Below, in pieces: positions 24,669-33,268 of a stretch of DNA of 52,264 nt. Numbering within the stretch: position 1 is the first letter of the stretch; every line of letters starts with the position of its first letter. The notes below the pieces were generated by a model. The model had not been told where the DNA came from and ran no database searches. It worked only from the letters and a program-made list of their open reading frames with translations. Source of the stretch: Candidatus Abyssobacteria bacterium SURF_17 (GTDB lineage Bacteria; Abyssobacteria; SURF-5). Both the position numbers and the translations under genes were made by a program. The stretch is taken from the NCBI GenBank assembly GCA_003598055.1, contig QZKI01000077.1:1-52264 (forward strand), written 5' to 3'.

Positions 24669-25841
24669 CTACCACGCCTCCGTTTCCCAGCCGCGGCGTT
24701 CGAGGGGCTTGCCTTCGAGGAGTCTGTCGAATGTCTCTTGCAGTTCGGCCACGGTGGGCAGCTCGCCACATTTGCCGAGAAAGTGTACTGCGCTCTCGCA
24801 TGGGACTGTGCGCCGCACTTCCCGAACCATCTGCCCGTCATAGTTCAGCTCGACAGTAAGATAGATGGCCTTCTTCTGAAACAGTTCATCGGGAAACGGC
24901 CAAAGCGTGATTGGCCGTATCATGCCGATTTTCTTGCCGAGCTGCCGCGCCTGCTTCACCGCAGTCTTTACCACGCGTGACGGCGTTCCATACGCGACCA
25001 CGATGATGTCCGGGTTGTCATCGAGGAACAAGGTCTCATATCGCGAGAAGATGTCGCGATGATTCCGTATCTTGTAGATGAGGCGATATGCATGCTTGTG
25101 CTGTGCCTCGACGGTCTCGATATCGTAGCCTTCCTCTGTCGGCGTCCAGTCGGAGCAGAGCGCGCCGGTGTTCTTTCCCATGACGACGGGCGGGATATCA
25201 ATCTCGTCGGTCGGCGGATAGAAGATGGGGCCCGGATTCACCCTTCTCTCGGCGAACCTGAGGCCCATTGCCTGCTTCTCTTGTTCGGTTTCCGGGATGC
25301 TGATGTCTTCCCAGCCGTCCGTGATAAGTTGGTCGGCCAGAATGGTCACGGGAGTCCTGAACCGCTCGGAAAGATAGAACGCCTCGATAGTGAGCTGGAA
25401 TGCTTCCTGCGCCGTGTTGGGCGCGAGCACAATCGTCTCGAAGTTACCGCCCTGCGTGACGTATCGGCTCAAATAGAACTCGCCTTGCCCCGGCGCACCG
25501 GTGATTCCGCTGACCGGCCCCACTCGCTGTGAGTTGAGCACCACGAGTGGTATCTCGCAGCCGATGGCCCAGCCGTATGGGTCGGCATAGAGGATGAAGC
25601 CCGGCCCGGAGGTCGCCGTCATCGCCTTCATGCCACCGAGCGCGGCTCCGATGGCCATGTGCATTGCCGCCGTCTCGTCTTCTGCCTGAACATAATATCC
25701 GCCCACACGCGGCAGGAGCCTTGACATGGACTCGGCTATCTCGGTGGCCGGCGTAATCGGGTAGCCGGCGAACGCTCGACATCCCGCCATGATTGCCGCC
25801 TGGGCCACTGCAAAATTGCCGGTTTCCAGATATCGTTTCAT
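24669..25841 (-). CDS. korA: 2-oxoacid:ferredoxin oxidoreductase, alpha subunit
   Basis: The 390-residue alpha subunit has the N-terminal pyrimidine-binding domain with the conserved GYPITPATEIAE and the QAEDETAAMHMAIGAALGG stretch, where a Glu assists thiamine activation. TSGPGFILYADPYGWA follows. The C-terminal part contains a transketolase-C-like domain with YGTPSRVVKTAVKQA. I chose the ATG at 25841, eight bases after GAGGG; the codon before it is TTG. korB follows without a gap. The electron-acceptor protein is probably the ferredoxin-type module fused to the flavoprotein upstream at 26135-27772. Confidence 0.94.
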   Translation of the reverse strand: MKRYLETGNFAVAQAAIMAGCRAFAGYPITPATEIAESMSRLLPRVGGYYVQAEDETAAMHMAIGAALGGMKAMTATSGPGFILYADPYGWAIGCEIPLVVLNSQRVGPVSGITGAPGQGEFYLSRYVTQGGNFETIVLAPNTAQEAFQLTIEAFYLSERFRTPVTILADQLITDGWEDISIPETEQEKQAMGLRFAERRVNPGPIFYPPTDEIDIPPVVMGKNTGALCSDWTPTEEGYDIETVEAQHKHAYRLIYKIRNHRDIFSRYETLFLDDNPDIIVVAYGTPSRVVKTAVKQARQLGKKIGMIRPITLWPFPDELFQKKAIYLTVELNYDGQMVREVRRTVPCESAVHFLGKCGELPTVAELQETFDRLLEGKPLERRGWETEAW

Positions 25842-25927
25842 CAAGAATCCCTCATGACCCGAATCTCATCTTGAGCGCAGGGAAGGACCACATGTTTCGG
25901 ACTTTTTTAAGAAACTGCGTCCTGTCA

Positions 25928-26069
25928 GTCATTGCGAGCGAAGGGCCACAGGCCCGAGGGTCGCAGGCCCGAGGGTCGCGGACCCGAGCGAAGCAATCTC
26001 CTCGGCACATAAAGGTTTGGGCGGAGATTGCTTCGTCATCCCGCAAAGCGCGGGGTGACTCGCAATGAC
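25928..26069. repeat. Family A dispersed repeat, copy 3 (three 15-bp units)
   Basis: GTCATTGCGAG at 25928 and CTCGCAATGAC at 26059-26069 bound the element. Three tandem 15-bp units (25943-25957, 25958-25972, 25973-25987) sit between GCGAA and GCGAAGCAATCTCC. The repeat lies between the flavoprotein gene and korA. Confidence 0.85.
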
Positions 26070-26134
26070 AATCACAGTCGTGCGTTGTGCCTCGGCGCAG
26101 CCGGACCGCGCGCAACTCGCACGGCCATGCATCC

Positions 26135-27772
26135 CTACCCCTTCTCGCTCACCTCTATCGAGAAATCCGGACACGCATAGAAGCACAGCATGCAGCCGAT
26201 GCACTTATCCTTGCGCGCGGCAAGAATGGGCTTGTATCCGCGCTTATTGAACTCGCCTGCCGATTCGAAAACGTCGAGACCGCACACCTCGACACAGTAG
26301 CCGCATTCTTTGCAGGCCTCGCTGTCAACCTGCACCTCAAACTGTCTGGCATCACAGCTTATACATCGTTCCGCTTCCTTGACGGCGAGTTTCGCCGGCA
26401 CATCAAGCTCGACCGGCCGGAAACCGCGCTTGCGGTCCGCGAGCGGTATGCACGGAACCGCTATGCGGCGCTCCTCATCGGCTCCGTAGTCCATCACGAC
26501 TACTTCTTCTTCCGGAGGGGCAAGCTCCTGGTCGATTCGCCCCGTCCCGCCCAAGAACATGTCGATGGAAGACGCAACTCTTCTTCCGTCCGCGATTGCC
26601 TCGATGATGGATGCCGGCCCGCTCACCACATCGCCGCCTGCGAACAGGCCCGGCCGTTCGGTGGCGAGGGTCTCGCTATTTACCTTCACTAGATTGTCTT
26701 TTGAGAGCGGCGCGCCGATAGAGGGCGATACGTCGGCTATCTGCCCGATAGCGACAATCACCGTATCGAATTGCATTCGGAATTCGCTGTCTGGAACGGG
26801 AATGGGAATTCGGCGCCCACTTGCATCTGGCTTGCCGAGGTTCATGCGAACAGCGGTCACCTCCAGCGCGCCATCGCGCTGGTCAATCCGTGTCGGCATT
26901 GCGAGATATTCGATCATGACGCCTTCCACGACGGCGGCTCCCGCTTCTTCCTCGTATGCGGGCATCTCGGCGCGCGAGCGGCGATACAGGATTGTCACCT
27001 CATCGGCTCCGAGACGAATCGCGCATCGCGCCGCGTCAACTGCCGTGTTCCCGCCGCCAACGACTGCTATGCGTTTGCCGATGCCGGGCGCTTTCTTCTG
27101 GTTTACTGCTCGCAGGAACGAGATGCCGTCCAGAACGTCCGCGAGGTTTTCACCCTGGATGCCCAGCTTTCTCCCCTGATGCGCGCCACATGCGAGATAA
27201 ACGGCATGGTACCCCTGCCGGAAAAGCTCATCAACCGAGTCGACTCGCTTGTTTGTCTTTATCTCGACGCCGACTTCCTTGAGATAACCGATTTCCTTTT
27301 CGAGCGCCTCTCTTGGCAGACGATACTCGGGGATGCCCACGCGCATCATTCCGCCGGGCTGGTCAAGCGCTTCGAGCACCGTCACCGCGTGGCCGAGCGT
27401 CGCGAGATAATAGGCGGCAGTCAAACCGCTCGGGCCTGAACCAATGATAGCAATCCGCTTTCCCGTGGCGGGCGCAATTGTCAGATTCTTTTTCCAGAGT
27501 TCGCCGCCTCTTTCGGCAGCGGCTCGTTTCAGCGTTCGGATGGCTATCGGGTCGCCGAACTGCCGATTGCCGCACTTCGTCTCGCACGGACTATAGCACG
27601 CACATCCGCAAATGGAAGGGAAGGGGATTCGCTCGCGGATGACGGCCAGCGCTTCATCGAATTTGCCTTCCCGGATGCGACGGATGTATCGCGGCACATC
27701 GATTCCTGCCGGACATGCCTCCCTGCACGGCGCGACACCTAGGTGCTCCCTCGAAACGCATTTCTCTCTCAT
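26135..27772 (-). CDS. GltD-like FAD/NAD(P) oxidoreductase fused to a two-cluster ferredoxin
   Basis: The 545-residue protein combines three parts. An N-terminal GltD-type iron-sulfur region has CREACPAG and the cysteines of SICGCACYSPCETKCG. The flavin and nucleotide domains have GSGPSGLTAA near residue 111 and VVGGGNTAVDAAR near 245, with a C-terminal GGDVVSGP FAD motif. A C-terminal ferredoxin domain has two cluster motifs, CKECGYCVEVC and CIGCMLCFYACP. GltD-like proteins move electrons between NAD(P)H and iron-sulfur carriers. The ferredoxin tail resembles the delta subunit of 2-oxoacid oxidoreductases, and korA-B-C lies just downstream, so this is probably the electron exit of that complex. 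I chose the ATG at 27772; its ribosome-binding site is weak. Confidence 0.92.
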   Translation of the reverse strand: MREKCVSREHLGVAPCREACPAGIDVPRYIRRIREGKFDEALAVIRERIPFPSICGCACYSPCETKCGNRQFGDPIAIRTLKRAAAERGGELWKKNLTIAPATGKRIAIIGSGPSGLTAAYYLATLGHAVTVLEALDQPGGMMRVGIPEYRLPREALEKEIGYLKEVGVEIKTNKRVDSVDELFRQGYHAVYLACGAHQGRKLGIQGENLADVLDGISFLRAVNQKKAPGIGKRIAVVGGGNTAVDAARCAIRLGADEVTILYRRSRAEMPAYEEEAGAAVVEGVMIEYLAMPTRIDQRDGALEVTAVRMNLGKPDASGRRIPIPVPDSEFRMQFDTVIVAIGQIADVSPSIGAPLSKDNLVKVNSETLATERPGLFAGGDVVSGPASIIEAIADGRRVASSIDMFLGGTGRIDQELAPPEEEVVVMDYGADEERRIAVPCIPLADRKRGFRPVELDVPAKLAVKEAERCISCDARQFEVQVDSEACKECGYCVEVCGLDVFESAGEFNKRGYKPILAARKDKCIGCMLCFYACPDFSIEVSEKG

Positions 27773-27823
27773 GTGCTCTGTGCTACTTTTGTTTGATTTC
27801 ACGAATCGGCGCTGCGATTTTTC

Positions 27824-27900
27824 TTCACCACAAAGGCACGAAGACACCAAGATTGAAGAGAGGCCAAAATTCTCTTTGTGACTTTGCCTTGGTGGTGAAG
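27824..27900. repeat. Family D inverted repeat (copy 2)
   Basis: TTCACCACAAAGGCACGAAG (27824-27843) is inversely matched by GACTTTGCCTTGGTGGTGAA (ending about 27899). The related pair lies at 19493-19718. It is upstream of the GltD-like gene. Confidence 0.75.
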
Positions 27901-28496
27901 ATTCCTCTTTAATCCGCGATTTCGGTCAATGGTTCAGTTACATCTACGCCAAACCGTGTCACCAAAACTTTCGCAAATCGGTTCAGCGCCGGGATTTTTC
28001 AGCAAGAAGGGCGGGACTTCATTCCAGCCATGCCGGAGGACTTCAGGGCAGCTCGCTCGGGTTCACTCGCATCCCGATGCGCCCTTGCCCATTCTCAACC
28101 GCGTGTTCCCTCGCAACTCCCACTATTGCACATCTCACCCTGCATCATTCCATCAGCAAGCAGTATATATGATTTGTCAAAGTATTATCAAACGGAGCCC
28201 ACCACATTCCACTCTGCGCGTTTCCGGTAACGCGCTTCAGACGAATTCTCTTTGCACAACTGATCTTCTTCCTCCTGAAACTCATCACGGTACCATAGTG
28301 CAAGGTTGAAAACGGACTTTTCACTGTCTCAGAGTGATGTTTGAGCGATCGGATGGGCGAAATGCTTTCAGAGAGCTGGAAAAGTGAAGGTCTGAACACA
28401 AGAGTCCGGATTCTTATTGTCGAGATATTTTTCCGTAACCTTCTGTCGAGGTTTCCCTGTCTGTGTCTGTCATCATATGCGCCTCATCAACACTAT
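27901..28496. other. Long intergenic stretch without a supported gene
   Basis: About 600 bases. A 126-codon frame on the plus strand (27929-28309) has no ribosome-binding site, an irregular Ser/His/Pro-rich composition and no domain, so I do not call it. I see no RNA gene. The stretch ends at the terminator of the OmpA-like gene. Confidence 0.5.
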
Positions 28497-28498
28497 AG

Positions 28499-28535
28499 AA
28501 AAGGGCCGACCCTCCGAAAAAGGCCGGCCCCTTTG
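28499..28535 (-). terminator. Rho-independent terminator of the OmpA-like gene
   Basis: Read on the minus strand, AAAGGGGCCGGCC and GGTCGGCCCTTTT form a GC-rich stem around a short loop, followed by a run of T. It begins about 12 bases after the stop codon at 28548. Confidence 0.85.
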
Positions 28536-28547
28536 CTATTCGCATAA

Positions 28548-29402
28548 CTACCGACTGATTATGTTGAATTCGACACGTCTGTTTTGCGCTCTTCCCTCAG
28601 GTGTATCGTTTGAGGCTACGGGATTCGACTCGCCCATGCCTTTGGCACTCAGCCTGTCAGCGCCAACGCCCTTGGAAAGGAGGTAATCCATCACGGCCTG
28701 GGCCCGTTTCTCCGACAGCGTTTGGTTATATGCATCTGAACCGGCGCTGTCGGTGTGACCGCGGATTTCCACTTTCATCGTCGGATTAAGGTTCAGCACA
28801 CGAACCGCATTGTCCAAGCCAGCATAATATTCGGGCTTGATGTCCCACTTGTCGTAGTCAAACTTGAGGTCTCTTATAATCCAGCAACCCGCGGCATCGA
28901 CTGTGACTCCTTTTGGCGTATCGGGGCACTTGTCCAGATAATCGGGAACTCCGTCGCCGTCACTGTCAAGCGGGCAGCCATCCTTGTCGACCTTTACTCC
29001 CTTTGGTGTATCGGGACACTTGTCGAGGTAGTCGGCCACTCCGTCGCCATCGCTGTCAAGCGGACAGCCATCTTTGTCGACCTTTACTCCCTTTGGTGTA
29101 TCGGGACACTTGTCGAGGTTATCCGGCACGCCATCACCGTCGCTGTCGAGCGGCGGCGCCATCTTCTCCTCACCTGCATAGAAGATAACGCCTCTGTTTC
29201 CCGTTCCTTCAAGAGATCCCGCCTCCGGGCCAATCTTAGAGGGCATCCACCAGTGCCCGCTGGCATGCCGTTCTACCCCTTTCCATGATCCAGGCGGCGG
29301 ATACTGTGGCCACGGGTCTTCCTTAGCCCACTTTCCCGTGGCGCAGCCGAACTGAATGGCCAGTGACACAATCCCTAATCCAACGACTACTCTCCTCAGC
29401 AT
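28548..29402 (-). CDS. OmpA-family lipoprotein with thrombospondin type 3 repeats
   Basis: The 284-residue protein has a signal peptide ending in IQFGC, a loose lipobox that suggests lipidation at Cys19. Next come three calcium-binding type 3 repeats of about 30 residues (DSDGDGVPDNLDKCPDTPKG and variants) between about 85 and 170. The C-terminal OmpA domain has LKFDYDKWDIKPEY, the peptidoglycan-binding EIRGHTDSAGS with LSEKRAQAVMDYL, and NRRVEF at the end. Such proteins tether the outer membrane to the cell wall. The gene is monocistronic: strong terminator downstream and GGAAAGGGGG upstream of the ATG. Confidence 0.94.
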   Translation of the reverse strand: MLRRVVVGLGIVSLAIQFGCATGKWAKEDPWPQYPPPGSWKGVERHASGHWWMPSKIGPEAGSLEGTGNRGVIFYAGEEKMAPPLDSDGDGVPDNLDKCPDTPKGVKVDKDGCPLDSDGDGVADYLDKCPDTPKGVKVDKDGCPLDSDGDGVPDYLDKCPDTPKGVTVDAAGCWIIRDLKFDYDKWDIKPEYYAGLDNAVRVLNLNPTMKVEIRGHTDSAGSDAYNQTLSEKRAQAVMDYLLSKGVGADRLSAKGMGESNPVASNDTPEGRAQNRRVEFNIISR

Positions 29403-29766
29403 ATACGTCCCCCTTTCCTTTTAAGACAAATGTGGAAAATAGTGAAATCCCACCAAGAGAGGCGTACGGAATCGACCTTCAAATATCCCGCACCACAATT
29501 CCCCTCTTTGGAGAACAAACGACTTTTGTTGACGGTTGTGGATGCGCTTTTTTAAGGATTGCTATGCATGAAGACAACAACTCGTCCACCTTGGGCTGTC
29601 ACGTGCCACTGAAGTATATACCACAAAAAGAACCATATCGTCAACAAGCGCCCGGTTACCATTTATGAATATGGGGTATTAAGAATAAACACTTGACTCT
29701 CTAACAGAGATATTCAAGAGGTCGGATGGCTGAAAACTGCACTCTCGCATAGGGCAACTTTGGCCC
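29403..29766. other. Intergenic stretch upstream of the OmpA-like gene
   Basis: About 360 bases, AT-rich, presumably holding the promoter of the OmpA-like gene. I could not single out a -35/-10 pair. No RNA gene or conserved repeat was recognised. Confidence 0.4.
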
Positions 29767-30474
29767 TCATGTTCGTCGCTTGATGATGTCAATGGCCTCT
29801 TCGACCGAGTCGGTGAGGTGAACAAGGTTGAGGTCAGAGGCCTGTATGGTTCCCTCGGCGACAAGGGTACTGCGAATTGCATCTCTGAGGGGTCTCCAGA
29901 ATTTCTTTCCCATTGCCACGACGGGGAAGGACTCGATCTTGTCGGTCTGCATCAAGGTCAGTGTCTCGAAGGCCTCGTCGAGCGTGCCGAACCCGCCGGG
30001 CATAAGTACGAACGCGCGCGAGTATTTCACAAGCATGACCTTCCGCACGAAGAAATGCTCGAACTCGACGAACCGGTCGAGGTATGGATTGAGTTTCTGC
30101 TCCGCAGGAAGCTCGATATTACACCCGATGCTGAGTCCTCTGGCTTCTTTGGCGCCGCGGTTGGCCGCTTCCATAACGCCGGGGCCGCCGCCGGTCATGA
30201 CGGTGAATCCCTCTTGTGCCAGCCTTTTTCCGAGCTGCCGCGCGAGCTTATAGTAAGGATTCTTGGAGGTGAATCGCGCTGACCCAAAAACCGTCACACA
30301 CTGGCCGATGGTTCCCAGCGCCTGAAAACCGCGCACAAATTCCAGGAAAATTCTTGCGGCGCTCGCCAATTCCTCTGGGCGCTTGCGGCTTCCCTTGAGG
30401 AATTCCTTATCGTCTCTGCCGTGAGATGCAAGCCAGTCGGACGAATTTCCCTTTGGACGGTTGGACTTCGGCAT
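29767..30474 (-). CDS. LOG-family protein (TIGR00730-type Rossmann fold)
   Basis: The 235-residue protein carries both LOG signatures: GGGPGVMEAANRGAKEA, and PGGFGTLDEAFE with the PGGxGTxxE motif. LOG enzymes release cytokinin-type bases from nucleoside 5'-monophosphates; many bacterial members have a PpnN-like nucleotide-cleaving role. The substrate here is unknown. I chose the ATG at 30474, with GAGGTGAAAGGA in front; a GTG nine bases upstream is possible. The gene stands alone, with a repeat-containing gap on its upstream side. Confidence 0.92.
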   Translation of the reverse strand: MPKSNRPKGNSSDWLASHGRDDKEFLKGSRKRPEELASAARIFLEFVRGFQALGTIGQCVTVFGSARFTSKNPYYKLARQLGKRLAQEGFTVMTGGGPGVMEAANRGAKEARGLSIGCNIELPAEQKLNPYLDRFVEFEHFFVRKVMLVKYSRAFVLMPGGFGTLDEAFETLTLMQTDKIESFPVVAMGKKFWRPLRDAIRSTLVAEGTIQASDLNLVHLTDSVEEAIDIIKRRT

Positions 30475-30617
30475 TCCTTTCACCTCGTTTGTATAGTGGG
30501 TCTTGAATTACAGCTTAAACAGACTATTGCATTTTGCTCAAAGCGACATATAGTAAGGGGAATTCGCATCTATAAATCCCCCTTTCTCAAAGGGGAAAGA
30601 GGCTGTCCTGTGATTGT

Positions 30618-30689
30618 GTAGGTGCGAATTCATTCGCAAACACATTGTGGAAATAGCCCGGAAAGGCATGCGAATAAGTTCGCACCTAC
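30618..30689. repeat. Family C inverted repeat (copy 2)
   Basis: GTAGGTGCGAATTCATTCGC (from 30618) pairs with GCGAATAAGTTCGCACCTAC (ending 30689) with one mismatch. This matches the family at 23184-23251. Confidence 0.8.
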
Positions 30690-30726
30690 AGGAACTCGCG
30701 GCAAATCACCCAATTACGGAACAGTC

Positions 30727-31383
30727 TCAAGAGGGGGATTTCATCAGCAACTCCTTTAACTCTTCGACCGAACGAGCGCAATAGGTAGGATTCGCATTCC
30801 GGATTTCCTCGAGAGAACCGTAACCGTAGGTGACCGCGATGGAATCGATGCCGCTGCTGTGGGCTGCGATGACGTCGTGTTTGCGGTCACCGACCATGAC
30901 CGCCTTCTGCTTCGGGGTAACCTTCGATTGTGACAGTGCGCGGCGAACGATCTCAGTCTTTGAGGTCCCGTCTGTGTCGAGGTCGCCCCCAACAACCGAG
31001 ACGAAATAGTCAAGAAGCTTGAGATACTTCAGGACGTTCTCCGCAAACACGGTCGCCTTCACCGTGGCAATTATCAGCCTCTTTCCCTGAGCGTTCAATT
31101 CCTCGAGCAGCTCGGGTATTCCCGGGTAGGCCGCATTCGTCTGAATCCCGACATCGGCATAGTGTTTTCGATACAGTTCGATACCGCGGCGCGCCTGTGT
31201 CGCGTCGAGCGAATAATGCTTCCGGAAACTCTCAATTAGGGGAACGCCGATGAATGAGACGAGCTTATCGACGTTTGACTCGCGGATACCCAATTCGGAA
31301 AGCGCATGCTGGATGGACTCAATTATTCCGTCTTTCGAATCCGTGAGTGTGCCGTCGAGGTCAAACAATATCACGTCATACAT
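30727..31383 (-). CDS. HAD-superfamily phosphatase (phosphoglycolate phosphatase-like)
   Basis: The 218-residue protein has the HAD motifs in order. Motif I is LFDLDGTLTDS, with nucleophile Asp8 and acid Asp10. A helical cap follows at about residues 15-80. Motif II is the Thr in LIIATVKA, motif III the Lys of GTSKTEIVRRAL, and motif IV is VMVGDRKHDVIAA. This layout is that of phosphoglycolate phosphatase (Gph) and PpaX-like enzymes; the substrate is uncertain. AGAGGTATCTGATA precedes the ATG. Confidence 0.92.
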   Translation of the reverse strand: MYDVILFDLDGTLTDSKDGIIESIQHALSELGIRESNVDKLVSFIGVPLIESFRKHYSLDATQARRGIELYRKHYADVGIQTNAAYPGIPELLEELNAQGKRLIIATVKATVFAENVLKYLKLLDYFVSVVGGDLDTDGTSKTEIVRRALSQSKVTPKQKAVMVGDRKHDVIAAHSSGIDSIAVTYGYGSLEEIRNANPTYCARSVEELKELLMKSPS

Positions 31384-31499
31384 TATCAGATACCTCTGCT
31401 GGACAAGAGTGTTCAGAAGCTCCGGACCGATGGTCTCTCAACCACGACTTCTAGCTGAACTATTTCTGGCGTCTCGCCTCTGGATTCCGCTCTGTGGCA

Positions 31500-32282
31500 T
31501 CAACCGAGGATGAACTCCCTTATGGCAGAGAAATAGATGTCTTGCCCCCAATAGAGCAGGTCGTTATGGCCCGCATCCGAAATGATAACCAGCCGTTTAT
31601 GCTCCGCGCCGCTGCTCTCGTACAGAGTCCTGCCATTGTCAACGGGGATAATCTGGTCCTCCTCCCCGTGAATGATGAGCGTGGGAACGTTCACCTGCTG
31701 TATTTTCCGCACATTATCGAACCCGTCGGTTCCTCCCTGCAATTGCATCGGCAGCGGACCGCCCAGTCGTTCGATGAGACCACGCGCGGATGCGAATCCG
31801 CTTTCGATGATAAGCCCGCTGATCTTATCGCCCACGTGCGCGGCTATCTCAAGCGCCGCTGCACTACCGAGCGACCGTCCCATAACGAACAGGCGTGAAT
31901 CATCGAGACCGCGGTCCGACAAGACTTCATGCAGGTTATGGAACGTTGCCATTGCATCGTCGAGCAGCGCCGAAGCCGTGGGAGTTTCATCGCTCTTGCC
32001 GTAGCCGCGATAATCAACGACCAGCAGCGAGACGCCCATTCGGGTATAGAGCGGAGCAATGGTGTCATAGTCAGAGGCGATTTCGCCGTTCCCATGGAAG
32101 AGCAGCACGATGGGTGAATCCTTGTGGGCAATGTGCAGCCGCCCACCCAGACGAATGCCGTCTGCGACGTGAAAGAAAACGTCGCGGTCATCAGTCCGCC
32201 CGGGAGGAAAATCGCGCCTCGGATAGAATAAGAACCTCAGCACGAAAGCCTGATCAAGCAGACTGCAGTCGGAACGGGACAC
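31500..32282 (-). CDS. Alpha/beta hydrolase
   Basis: The 260-residue protein has the alpha/beta-hydrolase fold with its full catalytic triad: Ser137 in the nucleophile elbow GRSLGSA, Asp209 in HGEEDQIIP and His239 in SDAGHNDL. LLFHGNGEIASDYD holds the oxyanion loop. The fold resembles the Bem46/YfhR group of small hydrolases; the substrate is unknown. GGGGAGGTATGA stands directly before the GTG start at 32282. No signal peptide is clear, although the N-terminus has a short hydrophobic segment (AFVLRFLFYP), which Bem46-like proteins often use as a membrane anchor. Confidence 0.9.
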   Translation of the reverse strand: MSRSDCSLLDQAFVLRFLFYPRRDFPPGRTDDRDVFFHVADGIRLGGRLHIAHKDSPIVLLFHGNGEIASDYDTIAPLYTRMGVSLLVVDYRGYGKSDETPTASALLDDAMATFHNLHEVLSDRGLDDSRLFVMGRSLGSAAALEIAAHVGDKISGLIIESGFASARGLIERLGGPLPMQLQGGTDGFDNVRKIQQVNVPTLIIHGEEDQIIPVDNGRTLYESSGAEHKRLVIISDAGHNDLLYWGQDIYFSAIREFILG

Positions 32283-32372
32283 TCATACCTCCCCTGCATT
32301 CATTTATTATCTTGGAAACAGTTCAGCGCGGCTCGCGAAGTTTGTGCCCCCCATAAAAGAGTCTCCTCCACG

Positions 32373-32873
32373 CTATTCCTTAAGCTCGAATACCAGATCG
32401 CACATATCATCACCGCCGGATAAGTATTCCGTATGCGTGTGAATCAGGTTTGGATGAATGGCTTCGCAGAGACCTCTGAAGGCGGGTCCGCTGATCAGGT
32501 CTCGACATTTGTCCGGCGACAGGAACCGTGCAAACGGACAATGTTTTTCAATCCGCACGCTTCGTTGGGGGGTCATCTCGGTAATGTCCCCAAGCGGATG
32601 GGTCAGGTTGTGCATATAAGTTGCAGCCTTGATTGCCGCCGTGGCGTCTCTCTCCTGAATCCCCAAAGCTCTCAGCGTTCTCTTCGCCTCATGGTCGCGC
32701 ACATATGTGCGAACGACATCGCCGGAGTTCTCCATTTCGGTTGGAATGAACCTTCTCATTGCGTATCTGAGGAAAAGATAGGGGATGAGTACGAGTCGTC
32801 TGATATGAACGCTGAGCTTTTCCCGCATTGGTATCACGTAGCATGAATTTCTGAGCAAGGTCCTCTCCGACAT
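32373..32873 (-). CDS. ATC-hydrolase-like protein (L-2-amino-thiazoline-4-carboxylate hydrolase family)
   Basis: The 166-residue protein shows the C-terminal pattern of the ATC hydrolase family (PF14196, from memory). KHCPFARF and CRDLI are followed by FRGLCEAIHPNL and a final block with a GGDDMCDLVFEL motif; the several cysteines probably bind a metal or take part in catalysis. The named function, opening of the aminothiazoline ring to give cysteine precursors, is known from very few members, so the role here is open. The ATG at 32873 follows AAGGAGG by six bases. A second protein of this family, with weak overall similarity, is encoded at 45346-46059. Confidence 0.7.
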   Translation of the reverse strand: MSERTLLRNSCYVIPMREKLSVHIRRLVLIPYLFLRYAMRRFIPTEMENSGDVVRTYVRDHEAKRTLRALGIQERDATAAIKAATYMHNLTHPLGDITEMTPQRSVRIEKHCPFARFLSPDKCRDLISGPAFRGLCEAIHPNLIHTHTEYLSGGDDMCDLVFELKE

Positions 32874-33136
32874 GGTAGCCTCCTTCATCCATGCTTTTTG
32901 ACAGGAATGACTTCTTTGCCCTCAATTCCAAGGGGAAATCCGCGGTGGATTCTTGCTGAAACTCGATCAAGCGCGTCTGTCACTCCGGAAAACTATATCA
33001 GAAAGCAGTCGAATTTTCACAAGAGCACAAGGGGTAAGAGGCCGTCGGCTCCTCATAATGACAATTCTCATTGTTTCGCCCGTGCTTGACCGAATGGTTC
33101 CGGGTTCCGCCCTGAGAGGTTCGGGTCTGATCCGCT
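32874..33136. other. Intergenic stretch between divergent genes
   Basis: Contains the upstream region of the ATC-hydrolase-like gene and, at its right side, the promoter of the corrinoid-UroD gene. No gene is seen. Confidence 0.4.
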
Positions 33137-33165
33137 TTGTCTTTCTGCCGAATTCCTGATATGAT
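33137..33165 (+). promoter_or_regulatory. Probable promoter of the corrinoid-UroD gene
   Basis: TTGTCT (33137-33142) and TATGAT (33160-33165) are 17 bases apart. The predicted start near 33172 leaves a leader of about 100 bases. Both hexamers deviate from consensus. Confidence 0.4.
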
Positions 33166-33268
33166 TTTTCAGCGTCCGCATGCGGGACGAACAGAGACGC
33201 GTCATCCCAGCCAGGTTTCTGCCACACGGGCTATTCCTTCACGCCGTCGAGAGAGGAGAAACCATCCG

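Noticed and set aside
27929..28309. 126-codon open frame in a large gap
   Set aside because: No ribosome-binding site, irregular Ser/Pro/His-rich composition and no recognised domain.
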